In this document: positions 1-6,538 of the stretch, one piece after another
Numbering within the stretch: position 1 is the stretch's first letter
How the letters are laid out: every line of letters starts with the position of its first letter
From: Peptococcaceae bacterium BRH_c23
GTDB lineage: Bacteria > Bacillota_B > Desulfitobacteriia > Desulfitobacteriales > Desulfitobacteriaceae
Length of the DNA: 10,428 bases
Assembly (NCBI GenBank): GCA_000961805.1
Contig: LADV01000257.1
Span: 1 to 10,428 of the forward strand
Direction: 5' to 3'
The notes under the pieces: model-generated
Told to the model about the DNA's origin: nothing
What the model saw: only the letters and a program-made list of their open reading frames with translations
Databases searched by the model: none
Position numbers and translations under genes: made by a program

Positions 1-336
1 GCTAGGGCCTTAGCGAGTGAACCTAAGGTGCTGGTTCTTGATGAACCAGAATCACACCTGGATTTTAGGAATCAGTTCATGATAATAAATCTTATTATGA
101 GGCTGGTCAGGGAACGCGGCCTGTCTTGTATCATAAATACGCATTATCCGGAACATGCTTTGCGTCTGTCGGATACTACGCTGCTCTTGGGACAAAATTC
201 GTATTTGTTCGGAAGGACTAAGGAGATCATTACTGAAAAACGAGTCGAAGAGTACTTTGGAATTAAAGCAAAGATTTTGCCAGTGTCCTATAAGGGTGAG
301 GAGATTAAAGCCTTCGTTGTGCTGGATAATACCTGA
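1..336 (+). CDS. FecE-type ABC transporter ATP-binding protein, C-terminal part (5' end outside window)
   Basis: The reading frame is open from base 1, so the gene starts upstream of the window and only about the last 111 codons are seen. The visible part begins ARALASEPKVLVLDEP, which is the end of the signature helix followed by Walker B (LVLDEP, catalytic Glu). It continues with a D-loop (SHLDF) and the H-loop His in INTHYPEHALRLSD. This is the layout of ATPases that energise import of ferric siderophores, haem or cobalamin (FecE/BtuD/FhuC family). The tail (ITEKRVEEYFGIKAKI) matches the usual 'EEYFG/AYG' C-terminal element of that family. Walker A and the Q-loop are off-window. The protein would act on the cytoplasmic face with FecCD-type permeases. 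The substrate cannot be told. The family call is firm. Confidence 0.88.
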   Translation, partial: ARALASEPKVLVLDEPESHLDFRNQFMIINLIMRLVRERGLSCIINTHYPEHALRLSDTTLLLGQNSYLFGRTKEIITEKRVEEYFGIKAKILPVSYKGEEIKAFVVLDNT

Positions 337-532
337 ACGAGATTTCTTGCTCCATCAGCCTTTGCTGGACCTAGCCTTGCGTTTCTCGGACAAATTTGTA
401 TTACTATAGGATACGAAGGTTTTCGTGGCCGGCGGCCCGGAGGTGATGACGGCAGAAAATATCACTCAGGCGTATGGGGTTCCGGTAAGCGTGGAAAGGG
501 TACGGAACCAAATGGTCGTGATCCCAAGGTGA
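335..532 (+). pseudogene. Remnant of a second FecE-type ATPase gene (C-terminal scrap with in-frame stop)
   Basis: In the frame of codon 530-532 the sequence reads DLALRFSDKFVLL, then a TAG at 407-409, then DTKVFVAGGPEVMTAENITQAYGVPVSVERVRNQMVVIPR and a TGA. This is the standard end of a FecE-family ATPase: 'H-DLNLA-RFSD...G-V-A-G-PEEV-T-ENI---YGV-V', normally following the H-loop. Here everything before about residue LDLAL is missing and the TAG interrupts what is left, so it cannot make a working ATPase. It differs from the intact ATPase tail just upstream, so it is a paralogue and not a tandem repeat of that gene. The fusion to the preceding gene's stop region suggests a deletion joined two neighbouring ATPase genes. 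A second scrap of the same C-terminus appears at 8222-8239. Confidence 0.75.
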
Positions 533-620
533 ACAATTTATTTTTAACAAATCGAAATATTTAGCAGGAATTCACGAACGGTTGTAGAATACTATGAAAA
601 ATGATATTGCAATGCAGGAC

Positions 621-690
621 CATGAAGGTGTTTGCAAAGACCATGGAGGTTAGACTTTTTATAGTCTGCTTTTTTGGTCTTTTTATTTTA
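621..690 (+). terminator. Hairpin element copy 1 (intrinsic terminator with conserved 5' block)
   Basis: AAAGACC (636-642) pairs with GGTCTTT (676-682), and AGACT (652-656) with AGTCT (663-667), around an internal loop. A T-rich run follows. The block CATGAAGGTGTTTGCAAAG (621-639) before it is nearly the same as in copy 2 at 1899. GGTGTT (627-632) could instead pair with AAGACC (637-642), one mismatch, which would open the terminator. Copy 1 lies downstream of the ATPase remnant and upstream of the dead permease/methyltransferase scraps, so it may once have been the leader of a lost operon. Confidence 0.65.
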
Positions 691-741
691 CTTTAAAACA
701 AAGGGGTTTAAATAAAAATAGCCAGCTGGGAGAAGTGATAC

Positions 742-825
742 ACTTTATCAGCCTTTTTCGCCTTGTTAGTGATCGGGATCATTGGGTTTGCTATCCAACG
801 TTTTGTCCGTAAATCAGAGGGACAA
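742..825 (+). pseudogene. Possible C-terminal remnant of an ABC permease (NitT/TauT-like)
   Basis: One frame reads TLSAFFALLVIGIIGFAIQRFVRKSEGQ: a single hydrophobic helix followed by a basic tail. This resembles the last transmembrane segment and C-terminus of SsuC/TauC-type permeases ('ALLVIGLLGL--D-L-R--ER'). A TGA lies in frame just upstream (736-738), and another frame there reads SQLGEVI, which fits the segment normally found before this helix. The piece is therefore broken as well as short. It runs out of frame into the methyltransferase scrap that begins near 824. The identification rests on about 25 residues of low-complexity membrane sequence and may be wrong. Confidence 0.35.
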
Positions 826-1010
826 CATAGGAAAAGGCTCTCATTCCAGCAATCATTACAGCCAGGAAATTGAGGACATGCTTCCGCTGAAAGGAGGTTT
901 TAACAGCAGCAGGATATAAAGAAGTCGAAGCCATTCCGCTGGAAAGTGTCCGTAATATGAATGGTGACAAGGCATGGTATATAATAATTAAAGGTATTAA
1001 AGGTGCATAA
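824..1010 (+). pseudogene. 3' remnant of a SAM-dependent methyltransferase gene, paralogue of the gene at 7519
   Basis: From 824 one frame reads NIGKGSHSSNHYSQEIEDMLPLKGG. After about 900 the homology continues in another frame as LTAAGYKEVEAIPLESVRNMNGDKAWYIIIKGIKGA and a TAA (1008-1010). The intact methyltransferase at 7519-8169 ends SIGEGIDGNNHYSQEIEDMLPLKG... AALENAGFREVQGIILEGIKDKHGDKDWYAIKGKKL, so both halves align with it. Between them about seven residues are missing and the frame changes, so there is an internal deletion with frameshift. The whole N-terminal two thirds, including the SAM-binding motif, is absent. This is the stump of a second copy of the same methyltransferase type, sitting directly before the DUF4198 gene. 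Confidence 0.82.
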
Positions 1011-1029
1011 AGGTGAAGGGAGAACTAAT

Positions 1030-1782
1030 ATGAAAGTAGAGTTTCTTGATACCACAGACCATATGGTATATGGTCATGAGGGCTGGTTGGAGCCAAACAC
1101 AACCCATGTCCATGAAGGCGATCCAGTGGAAATATATTTTAAATGGGGTCACAATATGCAGGTTCATGGACTTGCAAGAAAAGAGGGTTTATCCGCATAT
1201 GTGATTTTGCCTGACGGACAAAAGCATCAAGTAGAGATAAAGGATTATAAACCAAGCAGCTATTTAATGAAATTTACACCGAAAGAAAAAGGATTATATC
1301 ATTTTATTTGTGAAAACAAGGGTTATTATGTAATTGACAGTGAAGGAAAGCATTTGATGGGAACATTGAAGGATTATCCCGATGCTCCTAAGGCCACATC
1401 CTATACACAGTTTTCGCATCTGACAATGCTTGTTGGGCATGATTTGTCGAAGGAACAGTTATCTACATCACCGAAGCTTCCATTGGCTATTGTTCCTGAA
1501 GAGTGGAAAAAATGGAAGACAGGAGAAGATATAATTTTTACTTTATACCTTTATAAAGATGCGTTGCCGGATAATGACATTGATATGGCGCGTGCAGATG
1601 ATGCAGAAAGCTCTGTGGAACAAAAGAAGATGAAGACGGATGGAGAAGGAAAGCTTAATATAAAAGTTGATAAAACAGGACAGTACCTGCTGATAGCACG
1701 TCACCGTTCACTCGAAGGCGAGACAGGGGTTTATTACGATACACAGTTTACGTATACGTATTATTACAGCGTTAAAAAATAA
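1030..1782 (+). CDS. DUF4198-like histidine-rich protein
   Basis: This is a 250-residue protein. The ATG at 1030 is chosen over the in-frame GTG at 1003 because a purine-rich GGGAGA lies at a fitting distance and because the GTG overlaps the tail of the dead methyltransferase. The N-terminal half is beta-rich and has the pattern seen in DUF4198/NikK-like proteins: 'H-GWLEP----V-EGDPVEI-F-WGHN' followed by 'A-V--PDG------...Y-M-FTPKEKGLYHF'. Many histidines cluster in the first 50 residues (H11, H16, H26, H28, H41, H46), which suggests metal binding. A C-terminal part (about residues 150-250) reads like a second beta-sandwich ending with an aromatic strand. No signal peptide is seen, so the location is uncertain. 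DUF4198 proteins often sit beside nickel or cobalt uptake genes, in line with the importer downstream. No terminator separates it from the next promoter. The family call is from pattern memory; the function is not established. Confidence 0.72.
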   Translation: MKVEFLDTTDHMVYGHEGWLEPNTTHVHEGDPVEIYFKWGHNMQVHGLARKEGLSAYVILPDGQKHQVEIKDYKPSSYLMKFTPKEKGLYHFICENKGYYVIDSEGKHLMGTLKDYPDAPKATSYTQFSHLTMLVGHDLSKEQLSTSPKLPLAIVPEEWKKWKTGEDIIFTLYLYKDALPDNDIDMARADDAESSVEQKKMKTDGEGKLNIKVDKTGQYLLIARHRSLEGETGVYYDTQFTYTYYYSVKK

Positions 1783-1835
1783 ATACTTAGGTTTATATTT
1801 TTCGCCCCCAAAGCACGGTTATTACAATAATTATC

Positions 1836-1865
1836 TTGACAAAATACCGTAAATGAATATATTAT
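1836..1865 (+). promoter_or_regulatory. Sigma-A-type promoter of the importer operon
   Basis: TTGACA (1836-1841), a perfect -35, is followed after 18 bases by TATTAT (1860-1865), a near-consensus -10. Transcription would start near 1872. That puts the hairpin element at 1899-1970 and the small ORF at 2056 inside a leader of about 280 bases before the receptor gene. Confidence 0.68.
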
Positions 1866-1898
1866 GTATCAGTCAGAAAATTTAGAATAAAGTAAGAT

Positions 1899-1970
1899 CA
1901 TGAAGGTCTTGGCAAAAACCATGGAGGTTTGACTCATAAGAGTCAACTTCGTGGTTTTTTTGTTTCTTTT
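1899..1970 (+). promoter_or_regulatory. Hairpin element copy 2: leader terminator, candidate attenuator
   Basis: AAAAACCA (1914-1921) pairs with TGGTTTTT (1952-1959), and GACTC (1931-1935) with GAGTC (1940-1944) over an ATAA loop. The 3' arm runs into a T tract, so this is an intrinsic terminator. It lies between a good promoter and the receptor gene, where an unconditional terminator would shut the operon off. The 5' block CATGAAGGTCTTGGCAAA is shared with copy 1. GGTCTT (1905-1910) can pair with AAAACC (1915-1920), one mismatch, in competition with the terminator stem. Regulation by attenuation is inferred, and no known riboswitch class was recognised. Confidence 0.6.
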
Positions 1971-2055
1971 GAAAGGAAGGTGCATCAAGAGTAAAAAAGG
2001 CTTAATAATTCGTGCTAAAACAAGATTTATGCTCTCAACTATTGAGGAGGGGTGT

Positions 2056-2112
2056 GTGAATTACGGTAGCGGTGGTAATTGTACAGCAATGATCGCTATG
2101 ACTATGTACTAA
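2056..2112 (+). CDS. Candidate 18-residue small ORF in the leader
   Basis: A GTG at 2056 follows GAGGAGGGG (2044-2052), the strongest ribosome binding site in the area, at good spacing. It opens an ORF reading MNYGSGGNCTAMIAMTMY and a TAA. An in-frame ATG at 2029 would give a 27-residue version with N-terminal MLSTIEEGC, but that start has no clear ribosome binding site and would bury the good one. The peptide is Gly/Met-rich with one Cys and no charged residue. It ends 37 bases before the receptor start. It could be a regulatory leader peptide, a secreted or transported peptide, or a remnant. I do not recognise it, and the call depends mainly on the ribosome binding site. Confidence 0.38.
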   Translation: MNYGSGGNCTAMIAMTMY

Positions 2113-2149
2113 TTATAAATTCTTAATTAGAGAGGGGAAAGGTAAAGGA

Positions 2150-3730
2150 ATGAAACACTTCGCAAAACTCTTGGTTACTTTGTTAATTCTTACGCTAACT
2201 GCGTCATCCATGGTCGGATGTAGCAAGGAGAGCAACACGGGAGCTCAAAGTGGATCTTCAGATGTACCCCAGGAATTGACTATTGCTTACGGCATGGATA
2301 CGGATGCAAAATCGATTAAAGGAATGGGAGATATGCTGCTTAAGATTTTCTCCACAGACCGCTTGGTGGAATTGATTGACGGAAAGGTGCAACCGAGTTT
2401 AGCCACTTCATGGGACATCAAGGATAATGGAAAAACAATCGTTTTCCATCTTCGTAAAGACGTCAAGTTTTCGGATGGTACACCCTTCACGGCAGAGGCC
2501 GTCAAATTCACGTATGATCGCCTGAAAAAGTTTAATAATGTCAATTGGACAGAAGTGGATAAGATGGAAAAGGTAGAGGTTATCGATCCCTATACTGTTG
2601 CCTTTCATATTGTCCCTGAGCAAGTTGGCTTTGTGGTCTTGACTTCTTTTAATGAATATCAAAGCAGTATCCTGAGCCCCAATTCAGTTGAGCCTAAGGG
2701 CGATCCTGGGGCACCCTTTTCTACCCTTATTGGTACGGGGCCTTGGAAAGTGATCGATTACAAGAAAGACCAGTACACAGTTTTTGCACCGAATGAACAT
2801 TATTACGGTAAAAAAGCGACGTTGCAAAAAGTGACGGTTAAAGATATTCCCAAGGCTGAAGGACGTGTGTTGGCGTTGAAGTCCGGTGATGTGGATGTTA
2901 TCGTCGATTATTATCATGGCGGGTCTGCTTATACTCCTCGAAATTTGCTTAAGTCTCTGAAAGATGACGGTTTTCAAGTTTTAAAGAAAGAAATGCCCAT
3001 GACCACGGCGCTGGCGTTTAATTATAAAAAAGCTCCGTGGAATAATGTAACGCTGCGCCAGGGGATAAATTATGCTATCAATAAAGACGATTTGGCAGCC
3101 TTGTTTGACGGGTGGATTAATCCGGCTAAGGACGGACTGTTTTCTCCATCGGCACCGTTTATGAAGGAAGCGGGAGTGAAAGAGTATTCCTACAATGTCG
3201 AAGAAGCAAAGAAACTTATTAAGCAAGCAGGTTTTCCAGAAGGCTATAAGCCCAAGATGATCGTGCAGAGTCAGAACCCTGATGAGGTTAAACTGGCGGA
3301 ATTGATCAAATTCCAATTGGCCCAGGTCGGAATCGATGTGCAGTTGGATGTCTTGGAAGCGGGGGTTTATACGGATAGGCAAAAAAAAGGGGATTGGGAT
3401 TTACGCACCTATTATATCGGCGGACCGGGACGACGTGCCTATACCAGGTTAGACGGAAGATTTAACCCAACCGCAGCGGAGTTTGGCGGATCCGGGTATT
3501 TTAGCTCACCTCAGATAACACCGGTGCTCAATAAAGCAGTATCCTCGTTTGATGAACAAGAACGGTTAAACTCTTTTAAAACGCTATATAGCCTGTTCAA
3601 AGAGGAAGCAGGGGGAGTAGCACTTTATTACGATGCGGTTTTCGTGGTGGCCAAATCGAACATCAAGAATATTGAGTATGTGAGTTCCGAACCTCGTTTC
3701 GACAGTGTGGTCGTAGAGAAAAAGAAGTAG
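2150..3730 (+). CDS. Solute-binding lipoprotein of a nickel/peptide-type ABC importer (SBP_bac_5, NikA/DppA-like)
   Basis: The product is 526 residues, normal for this family. It has a lipoprotein signal: basic MKHFAK, a hydrophobic stretch, then the lipobox SMVGC with Cys24 as the lipidation site, so it is anchored outside the membrane. Family 5 hallmarks follow: LATSWDIKDNGKTIVFHLRKDVKFSDGTPFTAEAVKFTYDR (about residues 84-124), then GTGPWKVIDYKKDQYTVFAPNEHYYG, LKSGDVDVIVDY, LRQGINYAINKDDL and LFSPSAPF. The order and wording are closer to NikA than to OppA. However, the stretch matching the E. coli NikA metal-chelate pocket (TWGAPYDPHAF) reads TYYIGGPGRRAYTRL here, without the Trp or the nearby His, so the ligand may differ. 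Ribosome binding site GAGAGGGG (2130-2137) precedes the ATG. It is the first large gene of the operon and feeds the permeases below. The substrate is not determined: a metal chelate or a short peptide. Confidence 0.9.
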   Translation: MKHFAKLLVTLLILTLTASSMVGCSKESNTGAQSGSSDVPQELTIAYGMDTDAKSIKGMGDMLLKIFSTDRLVELIDGKVQPSLATSWDIKDNGKTIVFHLRKDVKFSDGTPFTAEAVKFTYDRLKKFNNVNWTEVDKMEKVEVIDPYTVAFHIVPEQVGFVVLTSFNEYQSSILSPNSVEPKGDPGAPFSTLIGTGPWKVIDYKKDQYTVFAPNEHYYGKKATLQKVTVKDIPKAEGRVLALKSGDVDVIVDYYHGGSAYTPRNLLKSLKDDGFQVLKKEMPMTTALAFNYKKAPWNNVTLRQGINYAINKDDLAALFDGWINPAKDGLFSPSAPFMKEAGVKEYSYNVEEAKKLIKQAGFPEGYKPKMIVQSQNPDEVKLAELIKFQLAQVGIDVQLDVLEAGVYTDRQKKGDWDLRTYYIGGPGRRAYTRLDGRFNPTAAEFGGSGYFSSPQITPVLNKAVSSFDEQERLNSFKTLYSLFKEEAGGVALYYDAVFVVAKSNIKNIEYVSSEPRFDSVVVEKKK

Positions 3731-3794
3731 GAGCAGATAGTAGATAGCGGATGGCAGAAAGATGCAGATAAATAGCTGATAGGTAGCAAAATCA

Positions 3795-3812
3795 GGGAGG
3801 TGTGAAAATCTG
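3795..3812 (+). promoter_or_regulatory. Ribosome binding site and CTG start of the first permease
   Basis: GGGAGG (3795-3800) stands nine bases before a CTG (3810-3812). Starting there gives the N-terminus (M)AYYVFRRVLLLVPVLLV, which matches the usual 'M--Y--RR-L-L-P-L' start of this permease family. The first conventional start in frame, TTG at 3837, would delete the basic FRR segment and has no ribosome binding site. The GTG at 3802 is in another frame. Confidence 0.62.
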
Positions 3813-4754
3813 GCTTATTATGTATTCAGGAGAGTCTTGCTTTTAGTTCCAGTGTTGCTAGTGATTTCATTTATCTCCTTTTCTCTAGTCTATCTCAGCC
3901 CAGGTGAACCTGCTCGTTTGATTCTGCAAAGAGAGTTGCAAGGCGAACCTAGTCAGGTACAAATTGATCAATTCAATCATGAGCATGGCTTGGACAAGCC
4001 CATGCTGGTTCAGTATACGAGTTGGTTGAAAAAAGCAGCAGTAGTTGATTTTGGTAATTCTTTGAGCACTAAAGAAAATGTTTCAGTCATCTTTAACCAA
4101 AAATTTTATGCATCAGCGAAGCTCTTTATCGTTGCCCAGCTTATTGCCTTGGCTATAGCATTGCCTCTGGGCACCTTAGTTGCACTTAAGCCCAATTCTA
4201 GATTAGATAATATCTCCAGAGCAGTGGCTTTAGCGGGTATATCGTTACCCAGCTTTTGGTTGGGGATGTTTTTGGTCTACATTTTTGCAGTTAAGCTTCA
4301 TTGGTTGCCAGCGTCAGGGTATGAAAAACCAACCAATATTATTTTGCCCGCCCTAACTATGGGGATTACGGGTGCTATGGAATTGATGCGGCTCACCAGA
4401 ACTAGTGTGATGGAGGTGTTGTGGCGCAACTTTGTGCGAACTGCTAAGGCCAAAGGACTGAAGGATGGAGTGATACTTACCCGACATGTACTGCGGAATG
4501 CGTTAATACCTGTGATTACGGCGTTAGGCTTACGTGTCAGCCATATGGTGGGCGGGGCAGTGATTGTAGAAATGTTATTTGCTTGGCCAGGCTTGGGCCG
4601 CTTTTTGGTCCAAGCTGCCAATGCCCGTGATGTACCGGTAATTCAGGGATTTGTTTTCATGAGTGCGCTTATTTTTGTGGGTATCAATCTGGTGCTGGAT
4701 CTGTTATATGTCTTCCTTGATCCTAGGATAACCTACACAACAAAAGGAGGCTAA
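3810..4754 (+). CDS. Nickel/dipeptide-type ABC transporter permease (NikB/DppB-like)
   Basis: The product is 314 residues if translated from the CTG at 3810, the family's usual length. It is a BPD_transp_1 permease: an N-terminal helix with FRR before it, an extracellular part (SPGEPARLILQREL...QYTSWLKKAAVVDFGNSL) typical of the NikB/DppB subgroup, then about five further membrane helices. The cytoplasmic EAA loop that docks on the ATPases is FVRTAKAKGLKDGVILTRHVLRNALIPV, carrying the conserved A---G. FAWPGLGRFLVQAANARDVPVIQG and the C-terminal FLDPRI are also family hallmarks. It would pair with the next gene's product as the membrane channel. It lies 79 bases after the receptor gene with no terminator between, so the two are probably cotranscribed. 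Confidence 0.9.
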   Translation: MAYYVFRRVLLLVPVLLVISFISFSLVYLSPGEPARLILQRELQGEPSQVQIDQFNHEHGLDKPMLVQYTSWLKKAAVVDFGNSLSTKENVSVIFNQKFYASAKLFIVAQLIALAIALPLGTLVALKPNSRLDNISRAVALAGISLPSFWLGMFLVYIFAVKLHWLPASGYEKPTNIILPALTMGITGAMELMRLTRTSVMEVLWRNFVRTAKAKGLKDGVILTRHVLRNALIPVITALGLRVSHMVGGAVIVEMLFAWPGLGRFLVQAANARDVPVIQGFVFMSALIFVGINLVLDLLYVFLDPRITYTTKGG

Positions 4755-4759
4755 AGCAG

Positions 4760-5575
4760 GTGCTAAAAACGATCTGGTTAGGCATTGCGTTTATCGTACT
4801 GCTCGTGTTTCTGGCTTCTGTTGCACCACTTTTAACGCCCGCGGACCCGTTTCAAGTAGATATGAAAGAGAGATTGCAGGGGATCAGTTGGCAGCACCCT
4901 ATGGGAACTGATCAACTAGGCAGGGACTTGTTGAGTCGAGTCATTTATGCGACTAGGACGTCCATAACGGCTTCCTTTAGCGTAGTCTTGGCTTGCCTGG
5001 CCATAGGAACAGTAGTTGGCGCAGTAGCTGGTTATTATGGCGGTATTATTGATGAATTGCTGATGCGTTTGGTGGATGTCGTGATGGCGTTCCCTTCATT
5101 TATACTTCCTATTGCCATTACCGGGATATTGGGGCCCTCCTTGGCTAATATCATCCTAGCGCTGATCCTTACTTCTTGGGTAGGATATGCCAGAATGGTG
5201 CGTAGTAGTGTTCTGGTCCTGAAAAACTTGCCCTATGTCGAGGCTGCCCGGGCCATGGGCTTTAGCACCTGGGAGATCATGAAAGACCATATTTTGCCGA
5301 ATGCTGTTCATCCAGTGATTGTATATACTACGTTCAAGGCGGGCCATACTATTTTGGCGATTTGTGGCTTGAGTTTTATAGGCCTTGGGGCGCAACCACC
5401 AACGCCCGAGTGGGGCAGTATGCTGAATGAGGCCAGTTCTTTTATGGGTTCGGTGCCGCATCTTTTCATCTTTCCGGGGTTGATGATTATGATAACAGTT
5501 TTAGGTTTCAACTTATTTGGGGACGGCTTGAGGGATTTTATGGATCCCCGTCTTAGGAAGGAATTTGAATTGTAA
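4760..5575 (+). CDS. Nickel/dipeptide-type ABC transporter permease (NikC/DppC-like)
   Basis: The product is 271 residues starting at a GTG (4760), with AAAGGAGG (4743-4750) nine bases upstream. The gap to the preceding stop is five bases. Sequence features: an N-terminal helix (about 5-24), the subgroup motif HPMGTDQLGRDLLSRVIYATRTS (46-68), several membrane helices, and the EAA loop VEAARAMGFSTWEIMKDHILPNAVHPV (160-186), which contacts the ATPase subunits. ICGLSFIGLGAQPPTPEWGSML and the C-terminal GDGLRDFMDPRLR are standard for NikC/DppC proteins. It should form the heterodimeric channel with the upstream permease. The stop codon directly abuts the next start codon, so translational coupling is likely. 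Confidence 0.92.
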   Translation: MLKTIWLGIAFIVLLVFLASVAPLLTPADPFQVDMKERLQGISWQHPMGTDQLGRDLLSRVIYATRTSITASFSVVLACLAIGTVVGAVAGYYGGIIDELLMRLVDVVMAFPSFILPIAITGILGPSLANIILALILTSWVGYARMVRSSVLVLKNLPYVEAARAMGFSTWEIMKDHILPNAVHPVIVYTTFKAGHTILAICGLSFIGLGAQPPTPEWGSMLNEASSFMGSVPHLFIFPGLMIMITVLGFNLFGDGLRDFMDPRLRKEFEL

Positions 5576-6538
5576 ATGGAAAAGCCGTTATTGAAAGTAA
5601 AGGACTTGGCCGTTGAATTCCAGACCAGGCAGGGTCCAGTGAGAGCAGCAAACATTATTAGTTTTGAAGTCAAGCCTAAAGAAACCTTTTGTCTTGTAGG
5701 GGAGTCAGGGTGTGGAAAAAGTGTTGTGGCCCTAGCTCTCCTAGGCTTGTTGCCGGCTAATGCTTTGGTGAGCGGTGAGGTGTGGTATAGAGAAAACAAC
5801 CTTTTGCCCTACTCGGCCCCAGAACAGAGGCAGGTCAGGGGCCGAGAAATAGCCATGATCTTTGAACAACCGATGGGATGTTTAAATCCAGTCATGAGCA
5901 TCGGTGAGCAAATAATGGAAGCTTATGGAGTCAATAGAGTGTGTTCCAAGCAGGAAGTTCGTGTCGGTGCTAAGCGGCTCATCGAAGAGGTGGGCATATC
6001 GTCACGACGTTTTAGAGATTATCCCCATGAACTGAGTGGCGGCATGCAGCAGCGGGTCATGATTGCCATGGCTTTGGCTTGTCAGCCCAGATTGCTCATT
6101 GCAGACGAACCAACGACGTCTTTGGATGTGACGGTTCAATATCAGATCATCCAATTACTGCGTGAGTTAAAAGAACGCTATGATATGTCGTTGCTGCTGA
6201 TCACCCATGATTTGGGGGTTGTGGCGGAAATGGGCGATCAAGTGGCCGTGATGTATGCTGGAGATTTATTGGAAATTACGAATGTTCATGATTTCTTCTT
6301 TACCCCAGGACATCCCTATTCCAGGGCGTTAATTAAGGTAGTAGAAGGTAACTCTCTAAATCCTATTCATGGAAATGTTCCCAATCTTACAGATCGATTA
6401 CAGGGGTGTCCTTTTTATGCCAGATGCCCTGATGCGATCACCCTGTGCAGGGAAATACGGCCCCAAGCTAGTTATATAAACAATAAGATGGAGAGGTGCC
6501 ATCTTGTCCAATTTGATACAAGCCGAAAGGCTAACTAA
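5576..6538 (+). CDS. Nickel/peptide-type ABC transporter ATPase (NikD/DppD-like)
   Basis: The product is 320 residues. The ATG starts directly after the previous TAA, with AGGAAGGA about 13 bases upstream. All ATPase motifs are present: Walker A GESGCGKS (42-49), signature LSGGMQQ (153-159), Walker B LLIADEP (173-179, catalytic Glu178), D-loop SLD and H-loop His211 (LITHD). The Q-loop region reads MIFEQPMGCLNP (94-105), where most relatives have FQ-P/FQEP, so Gln is shifted by one place. The C-terminal oligopeptide-transporter extension is present: GHPYSRALIKVV, and the cysteine motif GCPFYARCPDAITLC that is iron-sulfur-like in this family. It should pair with the following ATPase as a heterodimer driving import. 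The last 35 bases overlap the next gene in another frame. Confidence 0.93.
   Translation: MEKPLLKVKDLAVEFQTRQGPVRAANIISFEVKPKETFCLVGESGCGKSVVALALLGLLPANALVSGEVWYRENNLLPYSAPEQRQVRGREIAMIFEQPMGCLNPVMSIGEQIMEAYGVNRVCSKQEVRVGAKRLIEEVGISSRRFRDYPHELSGGMQQRVMIAMALACQPRLLIADEPTTSLDVTVQYQIIQLLRELKERYDMSLLLITHDLGVVAEMGDQVAVMYAGDLLEITNVHDFFFTPGHPYSRALIKVVEGNSLNPIHGNVPNLTDRLQGCPFYARCPDAITLCREIRPQASYINNKMERCHLVQFDTSRKAN

Noticed and set aside
155..409. Plus-strand ORF of 84 codons overlapping the first ATPase gene
   Set aside because: Its first part is out of frame with the real ATPase. Only its last ~13 residues (LALRFSDKFVLL) are meaningful, as part of the second ATPase remnant.
562..590. Possible promoter before hairpin copy 1 (TAGAAT at 585-590)
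   Set aside because: No acceptable -35 box at 16-18 bases upstream.
2287..3382. Several minus-strand ORFs opposite the receptor gene
   Set aside because: They are antisense shadows of a clearly coding frame, without ribosome binding sites or recognisable domains.
3731..3794. GATAG/AGATA-rich repeats between the receptor and first permease gene
   Set aside because: Irregular short A/G-rich repeats with no stable fold or motif; probably only a spacer.
4298..5799. Minus-strand ORFs opposite the permease genes
   Set aside because: They are shadows of the permease and ATPase frames; both sense proteins have full family motifs.
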